Shown: piece by piece, positions 16,653 through 25,953 of the stretch
How positions within the stretch are numbered: the stretch's first letter is position 1
Layout of the letters: each line of letters starts with the position of its first letter
Assembly: GCF_036182465.1 (NCBI RefSeq)
Contig: NZ_CP108081.1
Location: 1,426,001 to 1,490,000, forward strand
Length of the DNA: 64,000 bases
Direction of reading: 5' to 3'
Source: Streptomyces sp. NBC_00258
GTDB taxonomy: Bacteria > Actinomycetota > Actinomycetes > Streptomycetales > Streptomycetaceae
Notes under the pieces: model-generated
Database searches by the model: none
Told to the model about the DNA's origin: nothing
Seen by the model: only the letters and a program-made list of their open reading frames with translations
Program-made: the position numbers and the translations under genes

Positions 16653-17155
16653 GACAAGAGCTGACCAGTTACGCAAACCGAACGCCATCGGGCATGCCCC
16701 GGAGATCGCTCAGGGGGCGACTCAGGGACATATCAGGGGCCACGGTTCCGGGACCACGTGGGCAAGGGCAGCCGCGCCTTGAGCGCCAGTCGGGCTGATC
16801 GAGCGGGCGTGGCCGGCCCCATCTCGCCAACGGCCTGCTGGAGATGTACCTCCCTTCCACCAGCTCTCCGACAACCGCACAGGCTCCCGCAGCGAGGAAG
16901 CGGAGGGCGGAGCCGGACACGTCGACGGCGGGGGTGGGAGGAAGGCGTCCATGCCGGAGGAACTTCAACCTGGTTGCGCGCAGGCCGAGTTGGCTGGGGC
17001 CGAATGCGAGAGCGGATGACGTCTCTGGTTGGATGGGTCGGCGACATGTGCTCCTCGCGCCTGACCAACACACTTCAACAAGATCGCGTTACGAACTCCT
17101 GCGTGTCAGCTGACAAATACGGCCGACAGAAGCAGGCGGACGAAGGATGGACCTC
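16653..17155. other. 500-bp stretch with no confident gene
   Basis: No frame here has a convincing start and family match. A minus-strand stretch (16669-17073) faintly recalls an IS-type transposase N-terminus (AVDVSGSALRFLAAG), too weakly to call. The inverted repeat CAACCTGGTTG at 16966-16976 recurs at 17467-17477. Confidence 0.4.
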
Positions 17156-17413
17156 ATGGGAACGACGCGGGGCCGGCCGGTGGGGCACGAGGACATCCAG
17201 GTTCCCCCGGGGCGGACCAGGTGGTGGGTTGTCGCCCTCATCCTGGCTCTGCCGGCACTTCTCATAGTTGGCTTCTTCGCCATGGTCGTGATCTGGGTGC
17301 TGACCGACGACTCGTCCGGAGCTGAGCAGCGGCCCTCCCACGGTCTTCAGGTGAGCGTGGGAGACGAATGGGCCGGAAGCATTCCCACGTCGTCCCATAC
17401 TTCGACGATGTGA
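17156..17413 (+). CDS. Small single-pass membrane protein, unknown
   Basis: An 85-residue protein with a basic N-terminus, one strong membrane helix (VVALILALPALLIVGFFAMV) and a short polar tail. The second ATG (17156) is preferred because AGGA lies 8 bases upstream. No family recognised. Confidence 0.5.
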   Translation: MGTTRGRPVGHEDIQVPPGRTRWWVVALILALPALLIVGFFAMVVIWVLTDDSSGAEQRPSHGLQVSVGDEWAGSIPTSSHTSTM

Positions 17414-17708
17414 CACCGAGGGCTCTCTTCGAGGGCCTCACCCCGCGTCGCACGGTGATGCTTTTCCAACCTGGTTGCCGCAGCTGCGGTGCCGACACAC
17501 GACAGCGAACAGTCGCCGGGATGGACCACGCCGGAAAGTGATCAACGAGCCCCCGCGTGGCGGAGGTCTGCCATGCCCCACGCCCTCTGGTTCTGCGCTC
17601 TCTCGTTCGGCCTGGTGACTCCACAGAAACAGACCCATCGCTCTGGCTCGCAGGAGTCGCCTCCGACCGCTGCTTCGCGTTCGGCTCTCGCAGCCGTGAG
17701 TAAGGCTC

Positions 17709-17739
17709 TTGACCCTCACGTGGCGTCAGGCTGCATAGT
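17709..17739 (+). promoter_or_regulatory. MerR-type promoter with 19-bp spacer
   Basis: -35 TTGACC (17709-17714) and -10 CATAGT (17734-17739) are separated by 19 bp, the spacing distorted by MerR-family activators. The spacer holds a dyad, ACCCTCACG (17712-17720) against CGTCAGGCT (17724-17732), matching at 7 of 9 positions. Transcription would start at or next to the GTG at 17747. Apart from this I see no gene in 17414-17746. Confidence 0.7.
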
Positions 17740-17746
17740 CGGTGCC

Positions 17747-18862
17747 GTGGAGGATCACTGGACCGTGGGACGCGTGGCCGAGCTGGTCGGCGTGAGCGTC
17801 CGCACGCTGCATCACTACGACCAGATCAGACTCGTGCGGCCGTCAGCGCGGACCGCGGCCGGGTACCGGGCCTATTCGGCGGGCGACCTGGAGCGACTGC
17901 GGGAGGTGCTGGCCTATCGGCGGTTGGGCTTCGGGCTGCGGGTGGTTGCGGAACTGGTCGGCGACCCGTCCACCGACACGGTCGCGCACCTGCGCCGACT
18001 GCGTGGCCTGCTGCTGGAGCGGCGTGACCGCGCTGACGCCATGGTGGCTGCCATCGACAGGGAACTCGAGGCACGGGCGAAGGGACTGAAGGTGACACCG
18101 GAGGAGCAACGGGAGATGCTCGGTACACGGCTGTACGACGCGATCGGTGGCGCCTACACCGCGACACGGCGTACCGAGCCCCGGATCGCCGCGCAGATCT
18201 CGGACGCGCTCGGAGACGCTCAGACGGTGCTGAACGTCGGGGCCGGCACCGGCTCCTACGAGCCTGCTGATCGCGAAGTGACCGCGGTGGAGCCATCGGC
18301 GGTCATGCGGGAGCAGCGGCCTGCCGGCTCGGCGCCGTGCGTGGCGGCCGCCGCGGAGAACCTGCCGTTCGAGGACCACTCCTTCGACGTCGCGATGGCC
18401 GTCTCCACCGTTCACCACTGGGGGGACCCGGTAGCGGGGCTGCGCGAGATGCGACGCGTGGCCCGCCGCGTCGTGGTGCTCACGTTCGACACCGACGAGC
18501 CCGGGTGGCAGGACCGGTTCTGGCTTACCCGTGACTACCTGTCCGAGTTCGCCGCCGTCCTCGCAGAATTTCCCTCACTTGCTGACATGGCTGACGCGAT
18601 CGGTGCCCACGCCGAGCCGGTGCCCATCCCGTGGGACTGCGCCGACGGCCTGTTCGAGGCGTACTGGCGCCGACCGGAGGCGTATCTGGAGGATCACGTG
18701 CGTCGTGCGGTGTCGGTGTGGACGAGGGTGGGGCCGGAGGTTGAGCAGCGGGCGGTACGAAGCCTCAGCGACGACCTCGACTCCGGCCGGTGGGCCGAAC
18801 GGAACAGCGACCTTGCCGACCTCGACGCGGCAGATCTTGGCCTCCGCCTGCTCATAGCTTGA
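17747..18862 (+). CDS. MerR regulator fused to a SAM-dependent methyltransferase
   Basis: A 371-residue fusion. Residues 1-110 form a MerR domain ([40 protein letters not shown]) with the long coiled-coil helix. Residues from about 130 form a class I methyltransferase: the SAM-binding glycine loop is [13 protein letters not shown], the acidic loop is TAVEPS, and further motifs are [13 protein letters not shown] and [14 protein letters not shown] start at GTG 17747 because the MerR fold begins there and the promoter places transcription start at that codon (leaderless); the upstream in-frame extension is not protein-like. The methyltransferase half occupies the place of an effector domain, so it may bind or modify the inducer. 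Confidence 0.88.
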   Translation: MEDHWTVGRVAELVGVSVRTLHHYDQIRLVRPSARTAAGYRAYSAGDLERLREVLAYRRLGFGLRVVAELVGDPSTDTVAHLRRLRGLLLERRDRADAMVAAIDRELEARAKGLKVTPEEQREMLGTRLYDAIGGAYTATRRTEPRIAAQISDALGDAQTVLNVGAGTGSYEPADREVTAVEPSAVMREQRPAGSAPCVAAAAENLPFEDHSFDVAMAVSTVHHWGDPVAGLREMRRVARRVVVLTFDTDEPGWQDRFWLTRDYLSEFAAVLAEFPSLADMADAIGAHAEPVPIPWDCADGLFEAYWRRPEAYLEDHVRRAVSVWTRVGPEVEQRAVRSLSDDLDSGRWAERNSDLADLDAADLGLRLLIA

Positions 18863-18928
18863 GCCGCGTCGCAGCGACGGCCGTGGCCTGCCGCGCGAAC
18901 GGCCCCTCCCAGGTCGCGGTACTCCACC

Positions 18929-18950
18929 TCGCTTGCGAATCTGCAAGCGA
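18929..18950. promoter_or_regulatory. Inverted repeat abutting the ribosome site of the DUF4389 gene
   Basis: TCGCTTGC (18929-18936) and GCAAGCGA (18943-18950) are perfect arms with a 6-base loop, directly followed by AAGGAG. It could be a repressor operator or an mRNA hairpin limiting translation. Confidence 0.5.
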
Positions 18951-18965
18951 AAGGAGTTCCCTCCC

Positions 18966-19682
18966 ATGGTTCCTGTCACCGCGTCGCCCGTGCGTATCGA
19001 AGCATCCGTCGATCCCCGGCTGTCCAGATGGCTGTGGCTGGTGAAGTGGCTCCTCGCCATCCCGCACTACATCGTGCTGTTCTTCCTGTGGATCGGGTTT
19101 GTCCTCGTCACGGTGATCGCGTTCTTCGCCATCCTGTTCACCGCTCGGTATCCTCGCCCCCTCTTCGACTTCAGTGTCGGCGTACTGCGATGGAACTGGC
19201 GGGTCAGCTACTACGCCCACACCGCGCTCGGTACCGACCGGTACCCGCCGTTCACCCTCGCGGATGTGCCGGACTATCCGGCGCGTTTCGACGTCGCCTA
19301 TCCCGCGCGTCTCTCGCGTGGCCTGGTCCTGGTGAAGTGGTGGCTGCTGGCGATCCCGCAGTACATCGTCGTCGCGATGTTCGCGGGCGGCTGGGGATGG
19401 GGCGGGGACGACGGAGGTGGCTGGCGGGGCGGCGGGCTGATGCCCTTCCTCTCCCTCGTCGCCGTGGTCATCCTGCTGTTCACCGCCCGGTACCCGATGC
19501 ACCTCTTCGACTTCCTGCTGGGCCTCGCCCGCTGGGTTGCGCGAGTGACCGCCTACGCCGCACTGATGACAGACGAGTACCCGCCATTCCGTCTCGACAT
19601 GGGCGGACAGGAGGCCACACCAGGCCCCCGGCCGGACTCACCGCCGACCGCGCCGCCGGCCTCCCCCATGACAAAGGGCTGA
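18966..19682 (+). CDS. DUF4389 membrane protein
   Basis: A 238-residue protein with two copies of the DUF4389 pattern: paired aromatic/hydrophobic helices ([20 protein letters not shown], then [20 protein letters not shown]), each followed by FTARYP and LFDF and by a YPPF motif. A glycine/tryptophan-rich loop lies between. AAGGAG sits 9 bases before the ATG. Function of the family is unknown; a Pro-rich cytoplasmic tail ends the protein. Confidence 0.85.
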   Translation: MVPVTASPVRIEASVDPRLSRWLWLVKWLLAIPHYIVLFFLWIGFVLVTVIAFFAILFTARYPRPLFDFSVGVLRWNWRVSYYAHTALGTDRYPPFTLADVPDYPARFDVAYPARLSRGLVLVKWWLLAIPQYIVVAMFAGGWGWGGDDGGGWRGGGLMPFLSLVAVVILLFTARYPMHLFDFLLGLARWVARVTAYAALMTDEYPPFRLDMGGQEATPGPRPDSPPTAPPASPMTKG

Positions 19683-19705
19683 CTGCGCAGCGGGCCCTCG
19701 CCCAA

Positions 19706-19735
19706 GCCGATGCCGATGCCGATGCCGATGCCGAC
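19706..19735. repeat. Five tandem 6-bp units (GCCGAT)
   Basis: Four exact GCCGAT units plus one GCCGAC just downstream of the DUF4389 stop; a simple-sequence repeat with no visible coding role. Confidence 0.8.
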
Positions 19736-19856
19736 GGGACCTGGACTGGGTCATCGCAATTGACTCCGCGTCGAGTTGCGCCTCATCACTTTCACCGGCT
19801 CCGGCTCCCTCTTCCTCACGCTCCCCGACGGATTCATGCTTGGTAGTTCTTGCCTG

Positions 19857-20696
19857 TCAGGGGGTCGTCAGCTCTCCAGCACGCAGAGCGGCAGTCACAC
19901 CACCATCCATCAGGAGGTCCGCTCCGGTGATGAAGCCTGCTTCTCGGCCGAGCAGGAAGGCGGCTGCCGTGGCGACCTCCTCCGAGGTGGCGAACCGCTT
20001 TGCGGCCGACACCTCGCGCACCTTCTCGAACCATTCGCGGCGTGGGCCGGAGAGCTCGTCGAGGGCCAGCGGCGTAATGACCACTCCGGGGCTGACGGCG
20101 TTGACCCGGGCCCCGCGCTTGCCCCATGCCGCGGCCGCGGTCTGCACGCGCAGCGAGTTGGCGCGCTTGGAGAGCGCGTAGGCGTGAACGGAGGAGCCGA
20201 TCCGGTCGGGCTGCAGGAAGGGAAGCGCGAGCAGCTCGGAGGTCTCGGTGGTCGCGAGTGCGTGCTCGATCTCGTGCGTGTACGGGCTCTCCCGGTGCCC
20301 GGCCATGCTGGCGACCACGATGCCGGCCCCGCCGGGCTCGATCACGCGGGCGAAGGCGTCGAGGACATAGGCGGTACCGAGCAGATCGACATGCAGCACC
20401 CGTTCGGTGGTCGCCTGGGTCGGTGAGACGCCTGCAGCCTGGATCACCTGGGTGACCGCACCCATCTCGGCGGCCCTGGCGGCGAGCGCCTCGACCTGGG
20501 CCAGATCGGAAATGTCGGTGGCCTGGACGGCGACGTCGTAGCCCTCCCCACGCAGTTGCTCGGCTGCGGCCTCGGAGGCCTTCTCGTCGTGGGCGGCCAG
20601 CAACAGGGTGCGGCCGGTGCCGACCCGACGGGCGATGGCCAGGCCGATGCTGCCGGGGCCGATGACGACGACGATTTCCTTGGTCTGAGTGCTCAT
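19857..20696 (-). CDS. Short-chain dehydrogenase/reductase
   Basis: A 279-residue NAD(P)-dependent SDR. The ATG at 20696 is followed by the cofactor glycine motif (VVVIGPGSIGLAIARRVG, a GxGxxG variant), the substrate Ser in VVASMAGH, and the catalytic Y-x3-K in YALSKRAN, with GARVNAVSPGVVITPL and FITGADLLMDGG near the end. The same frame stays open upstream, but that part reads through debris and the antisense of the cupin gene. A copy of the 25-bp regulatory element lies about 170 bp upstream. Substrate unknown. Confidence 0.9.
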   Translation of the reverse strand: MSTQTKEIVVVIGPGSIGLAIARRVGTGRTLLLAAHDEKASEAAAEQLRGEGYDVAVQATDISDLAQVEALAARAAEMGAVTQVIQAAGVSPTQATTERVLHVDLLGTAYVLDAFARVIEPGGAGIVVASMAGHRESPYTHEIEHALATTETSELLALPFLQPDRIGSSVHAYALSKRANSLRVQTAAAAWGKRGARVNAVSPGVVITPLALDELSGPRREWFEKVREVSAAKRFATSEEVATAAAFLLGREAGFITGADLLMDGGVTAALRAGELTTP

Positions 20697-20862
20697 CCTG
20701 TTCCGAACCTTTCGATCACGTTCTGCTGGTGCTTCGGCCCGGCCGCCGACTCGTACCGCCCGCGGTGCGATCCCCACATGGAGGGGTGCTCCCTGCCACG
20801 CGTGGAGATGGGGGGACGCCGTCCAGCCTTGGGCTCTTTCCACCCCTGTGGCAGACCGCACT

Positions 20863-20887
20863 GAGCCGGGGAATGACACGGCCCCCC
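20863..20887 (+). promoter_or_regulatory. Repeated regulatory element, copy F
   Basis: A diverged copy of the 25-bp core: CCGGGG, then ATGACACGGCCCCCC, with the left flank TGGCAGACCG also conserved. It lies upstream of the SDR gene; no XRE gene remains on the other side. Confidence 0.55.
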
Positions 20888-20933
20888 ACCCACTGGCATC
20901 CATCGCCCACGCGGAATTCTCCGCACGCCAAGA

Positions 20934-21137
20934 GAAGGGAACGGACAGAACGATCTTCCCGCCGGCCTGATGCGAGCGAAGCCGCGCAGCAGCCTCGTCG
21001 GCGGTGTCGAAGAAAGGCGTGCTGTCGATCAGAAGGCGGACCCGGCCGTCGGCGACCGCCGGGAGCGGTTGCTCACCGGCGGAGGCGATGGCAGCTCCCA
21101 GTTCACCGGCCGGCGAGAAACCGAAGGACACGCGGAC
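20934..21137 (-). pseudogene. C-terminal remnant of a zinc/quinone-type MDR oxidoreductase
   Basis: A 68-residue stretch reads like the last part of a quinone oxidoreductase: GRVRLLIDSTPFFDTADEA, ARLRSHQAGGKIVLSV. It has no own start or Rossmann domain and lies between the cupin gene and regulatory copy F. Most likely debris of a deleted oxidoreductase. Nothing else convincing occupies 20697-21214. Confidence 0.5.
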
Positions 21138-21214
21138 ATGCGTGCTCCTCGATGCTGAAGGGGTGTGTGCCCGGTGTCCCGGGTGGACAGGCCGGTGGCA
21201 GTCGGTCTCGGGAG

Positions 21215-21628
21215 TCAGAACCTGCGGGTGCGCGGGCCGCTGTACTGCTCGTCGGTGACCTTCTCCAACCACGTGGTTTCCGGCCGGTCGTCGCCCGGTC
21301 CCTCCCACATGGCCAGGTGCTGCATGAACCGGTCCCCGGTGGCACCGTGCCAGTGCTCCTCGCCGGGCGGGCAGGTCACGGTGTCGCCCGGGTGGGCTTC
21401 GAAGACCGTGCCGTCGCGGGTACCGATCAGAGCGATGCCGTCGACGACATGCAGGGTCTGGCCGACGGCGTGATGATGCCAAGCGGTGCGGGCTCCCGGG
21501 GAGAACCGGACCATGTTGGCGCGCATCCGGGACGGTTCCTGTCCGGCGTGGAGGACGTCGAACCAGACGTCGCCGGTGAACCAATTCTCGGGAGCCTTCG
21601 TGGTGGGCCGGGGCTTGACGAACTCCAT
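21215..21628 (-). CDS. Cupin-domain protein
   Basis: A 137-residue single-domain cupin. Motif 1 is WHHHAVGQTLHVVDG, with the metal-binding HHH...Q/H pattern, and motif 2 is PGDTVTCPPGEEHWHGA. Members of this group (hydroxynitrile-lyase-like and quercetinase-like small cupins) often sit next to oxidoreductases and carboxymuconolactone decarboxylase-like genes, as here. Reaction not assignable. Confidence 0.9.
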   Translation of the reverse strand: MEFVKPRPTTKAPENWFTGDVWFDVLHAGQEPSRMRANMVRFSPGARTAWHHHAVGQTLHVVDGIALIGTRDGTVFEAHPGDTVTCPPGEEHWHGATGDRFMQHLAMWEGPGDDRPETTWLEKVTDEQYSGPRTRRF

Positions 21629-21675
21629 GGTGTCCTTCCAAGTGCGGGTGGCCGTTTCGGTGCCGTGAGCGGATG

Positions 21676-22035
21676 TCAGTCGGCGGAGCCGTGCGAGCTG
21701 CCGACGATGTCCTTGAGTTGGCCGAGTGCGCTCATGGCGTTGGGCCAGCCGGCGTAGAACGCCAGATGGGTCAGGGCCTCGGCGAGTTCCTCACGGCTCA
21801 GCCCGTTCTCCATCGCGAGCCGCAGATGGAAGCCGAGCTGTTCGGTGCGGTACAACGCCGCCAGGGTGGTCACGGTGATCAGGCTGCGGTCCCGTGGTGA
21901 AAGCTCCGGGCGCTCCCACACGTCACCGAACAGGACACTGTCCGTGAGTTCCACCATTTTCGGCGCAATGTCACCGAGCGCCTTCTGTGCGGCTGATTCC
22001 TGTTCCGGCACGACACCGTTCCTCTCGCATTCCAT
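21676..22035 (-). CDS. Carboxymuconolactone decarboxylase-family protein
   Basis: About 119 residues of CMD/AhpD fold: APKMVELTDSVLFGDVWERPELSPRDRSL, then TVTTLAALYRTEQLGFHLRLA and the helix EELAEALTHLAFYAGWPNAM. The AhpD-type CxxC is absent. I prefer the ATG at 22035 since residues before it (an in-frame ATG exists at 22155) are low in family similarity and overlap the regulatory repeats. About 50 bp separate it from the cupin gene, so they are probably one transcript, divergent from the XRE regulator at 22212. Confidence 0.85.
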   Translation of the reverse strand: MECERNGVVPEQESAAQKALGDIAPKMVELTDSVLFGDVWERPELSPRDRSLITVTTLAALYRTEQLGFHLRLAMENGLSREELAEALTHLAFYAGWPNAMSALGQLKDIVGSSHGSAD

Positions 22036-22125
22036 CGGGCCACCGGGAAATTCCTCAATACTCGGCAGAGCCGACTTTCCCGGTGCCTCGGTTTCCAGGC
22101 TTGCACCCCTGTCCGGGGCTGCAAA

Positions 22126-22175
22126 GGGGAGGGTTTCCTCCTGGGAGAGAATCATCCTGGGAGAAAACCCTCCCC
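22126..22175. promoter_or_regulatory. Operator region between the CMD gene and the XRE regulator
   Basis: GGGGAGGGTTT (22126-22136) is repeated inverted at 22165-22175, and TCCTGGGAGA occurs twice in direct orientation (22139-22148, 22155-22164). TCCTGGGA also occurs upstream of two other XRE genes (42510 and 60065). Confidence 0.6.
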
Positions 22176-22211
22176 CTCAGGAGCCGGGCGGCCGGTGCCA
22201 CACTGGGAGCC

Positions 22212-23078
22212 ATGAGCCCCGACGCACACCTCAACGAACTGGGCGAGTTCCTCAAGGCCCGCCGGGACGAACTCAGCCCCCGCACCGTCGGCCTGCCCGA
22301 CGGTGCGGGGGCTCGACGGGTTGCCGGACTGCGCCGGGAAGAGGTCGCCAGGCTCGCGGCGATCTCCACCGACTACTACACCCGCCTGGAGCAGGGCCGC
22401 ATCCAGGCCTCCGCTCCCGTGTTGGAATCCCTGGCCCAGGCCCTGCACCTCGACGACGACCAGCGCAGCTATCTGTTCGGCCTCGCCGGGAAGGAGACGG
22501 CACGCCCCCGGCGTCGGGCACGGCAGAAGGTCCAACCGCAGTTGCGCCGCCTCCTGGACGACCTCACCGCCACCCCGGCCATCGTCATGGGCCGGCGCAT
22601 GGACGTCATCGCATGGAACGCACTGGCGGCCGCGCTCATCACGGACTTCACGAAGATCCCGGAAAAGCACCGGAACTACGTTCGCATTCTGTTCACCGAC
22701 CCGGCCATGCGCACCCTGTACTCGGACTGGGAAACCGTCGCCCGCACCTGCGTCGCCCAGCTGCGGATGGAAGCCGCGAAGTACCCCGACGACCCCCGTC
22801 TGACCGCGCTCGTGGGCGAACTTTCCGTCCAGGACCCGCACTTCCGCCGGTGGTGGGCCGCCCACCACGTCGCCACCCTCAGCGTCGGCACCAAAATCCT
22901 CGACCATCCCGTCGCGGGCGAACTCGCCCTGGACTGGGACACCCTCACCGCCAGCACCGACCCCGACCAGCAGCTCGTCATCTGGACCGCGGAAGTCGGC
23001 ACGCGTACCCACGACGGCCTGCGCATCCTCGCCTCCTGGGCCGCCGACCAACACCTCTCCGCCGCACCGACCGACTGA
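22212..23078 (+). CDS. XRE-family regulator with MmyB-like ligand domain (1)
   Basis: A 288-residue regulator. The N-terminal HTH has the subfamily signature RVAGLRREEVARLAAISTDYYTRLEQG. The C-terminal half matches the MmyB-like ligand-binding domain (VIAWNALAAALITDF, RILFTDPAMRTLY, PHFRRWWAAHHVA, HPVAGELALDWD). Such regulators are typically divergent from redox or transport genes and are thought to sense small, possibly fatty or aromatic, ligands. Here it faces the CMD/cupin genes across repeats that are probably its operator. Confidence 0.9.
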   Translation: MSPDAHLNELGEFLKARRDELSPRTVGLPDGAGARRVAGLRREEVARLAAISTDYYTRLEQGRIQASAPVLESLAQALHLDDDQRSYLFGLAGKETARPRRRARQKVQPQLRRLLDDLTATPAIVMGRRMDVIAWNALAAALITDFTKIPEKHRNYVRILFTDPAMRTLYSDWETVARTCVAQLRMEAAKYPDDPRLTALVGELSVQDPHFRRWWAAHHVATLSVGTKILDHPVAGELALDWDTLTASTDPDQQLVIWTAEVGTRTHDGLRILASWAADQHLSAAPTD

Positions 23079-23126
23079 ACGCGCCGCCTACCTGCCGAGC
23101 AGCCCGCCCTGCTCTGCCGCTCACGT

Positions 23127-23151
23127 GGGAGGCCCCACCATGCCCTGGAAC
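23127..23151 (-). promoter_or_regulatory. Repeated regulatory element, copy G
   Basis: On the minus strand: GTTCCAGGG then GGGGCCTCCC, with flanks GACAGACCGTGC and GGTGCCGGGGAGCA matching the other copies. It lies in the 468-bp gap upstream of the FUSC gene; I see no gene in 23079-23546. Confidence 0.65.
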
Positions 23152-23546
23152 GCTGCTCCCCGGCACCGCACGGTCTGTCACGCGGCGCAGCAGGCGTGCA
23201 AGCTGGACGCTAACGAAGATCACCTCACAAGGCGAGGGCCCTGTCTGCGTGCAGCATTTCCGGTCGCAGTTCCTCCGCCGTGTCGCGCGGATACCGAATC
23301 GAAGGGCTGCAATTCAGGTCACCGGCTCAATTCCGAACACAGGCCACACCAGCTACGTACGGAATTGATTCCGCCGGACGAGACGGAGTACGGAGAAAGG
23401 CGGCACACGCTTGAACGCGCCTCCTGGCGTGCGTGGCTGACCCATCCGGGTCGATCACGAACGGGGGTCGTGCGTGCGGCATCGCTCCGCAAATGACGTC
23501 AAGCTCGGTGCACCGGAGGTCATGCCGCCAGGAGGTACACGGTCAT

Positions 23547-25838
23547 ATGGAGAAACTCAGCCGAATCCGGCTCGGGCGGGCCGGTTCGTGGCTGCGTGAT
23601 CACGATCCGGAACTGGCAGCCACCCGGCGCGCCGGACGGACGGCCATCGTGATGCCTGCCCTGTTCGCCCTCTGCAGCCAGGTCATCGGCTCGCCGACCA
23701 TGGCCACCTTCGCCGCGTTCGGTTCGTTCTCGATGCTGCTGCTGGTGGACTTCACCGGGTCGATGGCGCAACGGCTGCGGGCGCACCTCGGCCTCGCCGT
23801 CGCCTGGGCAGCTCTCATCTGCCTGGGGACGCTCGTGGCGGACGAGACCTGGCTCGCGGTCGCCGTGATGGTCGTCATCGGTTTCCTGGTGCTGTTCTCC
23901 GGCGTGGTCAGCTCCGTCCTCGCGGGTGCGTCCACCGCGCTGCTGCTGGCCTTCATCCTCCCTGTGACCTCACCCGTCCCGTTCTCCGAGCTGCCCGACC
24001 GGCTCGCGGGCGCCGGCCTCGCGGCGGCCGCCTCCATTCTCGCGATCACCCTGCTGTGGCCCCGCCCCGCCGCCGACCCGCTCAGCGCACCCGCCGCCCG
24101 GGTCTGCCGCGCGGCCGCCGAGCAACTGCGCACCGACGCGTCCCTCCTGACAGGCGGTCCGGGCGCACCGAGCACCGGGCAATGCCGTGCCGCGGCAGAC
24201 GAGGCCTCCACCGCGGCAGACGATCTGCGCACTGTCTTCGACGCCACCCCCTACCGCCCCACCGGCCTGTCCACCAGCTCGCGCGCCATCGTCCGCCTCG
24301 TCGACGAACTGACGTGGCTCTGCGGCATCCTGACCGACAGCGCGCCCTCCCTCGACGGCAACCCCCAATGCGACGCCGAGGCCCAGTCCGTACGGCGGGC
24401 CGCCGCCTCCGTGCTCGATGAGGCGGCCACCCTGCTCGATGCTCCGCACGGCTCACCGGACGGGCTGCACGCCGCTTCGGAGAACCTGCGTACGGCCATG
24501 GCCGACATGGAACGCGACGCCACCACACGGCTGCCCATGGACCAGGGCGGAGCCGGCACACCCTCGCACGTGCACCCCGTCATCGGCGCCCTGGACCTGT
24601 CCTTCCGCGCGCAGGAGCTGGGGTTCGCGACGCTGCAGATCGCGGGCAACGTGGACCTGGCCGCGGCAGCCGAACGCCGGGGCTGGTTCGAACGCGTGCT
24701 GGGACGCGAGCCCGGCGCGGCGACCGAACCACTGGCATCGGCGCGTGAGCGGGCCGCCGCCCACCTCCAGCCGCAGTCCGTCTGGCTGCACAACAGCCTG
24801 CGGGGTGCGGTCGGTCTCGGCATCGCGGTCGCCCTCGCGAACCTGACGGGCGTCCAGCACTCGTTCTGGGTACTCCTCGGAACCTTGTCGGTGCTGCGCT
24901 CCAACGCCCTCAACACCGGGCAGAACGCGGCGCGTGCCCTGGGCGGCACCGTCGCGGGTTCGATCATCGGCACCGTGCTCCTGCAGATCATCGGCCACCA
25001 CGGCACGGTTCTCTGGTTCCTGCTGCCCATCGCGGTGCTGCTCGCCGGAATCGCCCCCGCCGCCATCTCCTTCGCCGCCGGGCAGGCATCTTTCACCATC
25101 ACCCTGGTCATCCTGTTCAACATCGGCCAGGACCCCGACTGGCACATCGTGCTCCTGCGGATCCAGGACATCGCGATCGGCTGTGCGGTGAGCGTTCTGG
25201 TGGGGCTCTTCTTCTGGCCGCGCGGCGCGACGGCGGCGGTCGACCGAGCTCTCGCCGAGGCCTACCGGGACAGCGCCCGCTATCTGGCGGGCGCAGTGGA
25301 ATACGCCGTCGGCCGCTGCGGCGCCGCGTCCGCCTCCGCCGAGGTGGCGCTGCAGGACCGCCTCGAAGCCGCTGCCGCAGCACGAAGGCTCGACGACGCC
25401 TTCCGCAGCTACCTGGCCGAACGCGGGTCGAAACCGGTGCCCCTGGCCGAGATGACCACCCTGGTCACCGGCATCGTGGGACTGCGCCTCGCGGCGGACG
25501 CGGTGCTGGGGCTGTGGCAGCGCGCCGGCGAGCAGCAGGCCGAGCCGGACCGGTCCGACGCTCGGCTCGTTCTGCTGGGTGCCGTGGGCCGCGTCTCCGG
25601 CTGGTACCGGGACCTGGCCGCCGGCTTGGGCCAGGACACCCCGGTCCGCGATCCGCTGCCGCGCAATCCCGTCGCCGAAGCGGAGTTGGTCGAATCCCTC
25701 CGCCGCGAGCTGAGTGACGAGCACGGGCAGGCCACGGACACCGCCGTCCGCATCATCTGGACCGCCGACCACCTCGACGCCGCCCGCCGCCTCCAGCCGG
25801 GCCTGGCGGCTGCCGCAGGGGTGGGCAAGCCGTCCTGA
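23547..25838 (+). CDS. FUSC-family aromatic acid/efflux permease
   Basis: A 763-residue membrane protein with two hydrophobic blocks (about residues 30-175 and 425-570), each a group of helices, and hydrophilic regions after each, as in FUSC/YccS/AaeB-like exporters (HSFWVLLGTLSVLRSNALNTG, PAAISFAAGQASFTITLVIL). GGAGG lies 11 bases before the ATG. The family exports aromatic acids or other organic anions. Copy G of the regulatory element lies upstream, linking it to the redox cassettes. Confidence 0.88.
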   Translation: MEKLSRIRLGRAGSWLRDHDPELAATRRAGRTAIVMPALFALCSQVIGSPTMATFAAFGSFSMLLLVDFTGSMAQRLRAHLGLAVAWAALICLGTLVADETWLAVAVMVVIGFLVLFSGVVSSVLAGASTALLLAFILPVTSPVPFSELPDRLAGAGLAAAASILAITLLWPRPAADPLSAPAARVCRAAAEQLRTDASLLTGGPGAPSTGQCRAAADEASTAADDLRTVFDATPYRPTGLSTSSRAIVRLVDELTWLCGILTDSAPSLDGNPQCDAEAQSVRRAAASVLDEAATLLDAPHGSPDGLHAASENLRTAMADMERDATTRLPMDQGGAGTPSHVHPVIGALDLSFRAQELGFATLQIAGNVDLAAAAERRGWFERVLGREPGAATEPLASARERAAAHLQPQSVWLHNSLRGAVGLGIAVALANLTGVQHSFWVLLGTLSVLRSNALNTGQNAARALGGTVAGSIIGTVLLQIIGHHGTVLWFLLPIAVLLAGIAPAAISFAAGQASFTITLVILFNIGQDPDWHIVLLRIQDIAIGCAVSVLVGLFFWPRGATAAVDRALAEAYRDSARYLAGAVEYAVGRCGAASASAEVALQDRLEAAAAARRLDDAFRSYLAERGSKPVPLAEMTTLVTGIVGLRLAADAVLGLWQRAGEQQAEPDRSDARLVLLGAVGRVSGWYRDLAAGLGQDTPVRDPLPRNPVAEAELVESLRRELSDEHGQATDTAVRIIWTADHLDAARRLQPGLAAAAGVGKPS

Positions 25839-25953
25839 TCCATCCGCCGGACCACGCGCACTCCGACGGGCTCGCCGGGCCGGGCGGAGATGCGGACGCT
25901 GCGGTACTCCGTCGTTCGTGTCGCTCGGTCGTGTCGCTTTCGTTCGAGTCCGT

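Noticed and set aside
16669..17073. Possible IS-family transposase N-terminus on the minus strand
   Set aside because: Only a faint resemblance over about 15 residues; no catalytic region, terminal repeats or target duplication.
19706..19735. The GCCGAT repeats as a CRISPR or VNTR locus
   Set aside because: Units are only 6 bp with no spacers; a simple-sequence run.
19857..21641. A 594-codon minus-strand frame as one large oxidoreductase
   Set aside because: Only the last 279 codons are SDR; the first part is the out-of-frame reading of the cupin gene, and the middle is an MDR relic.
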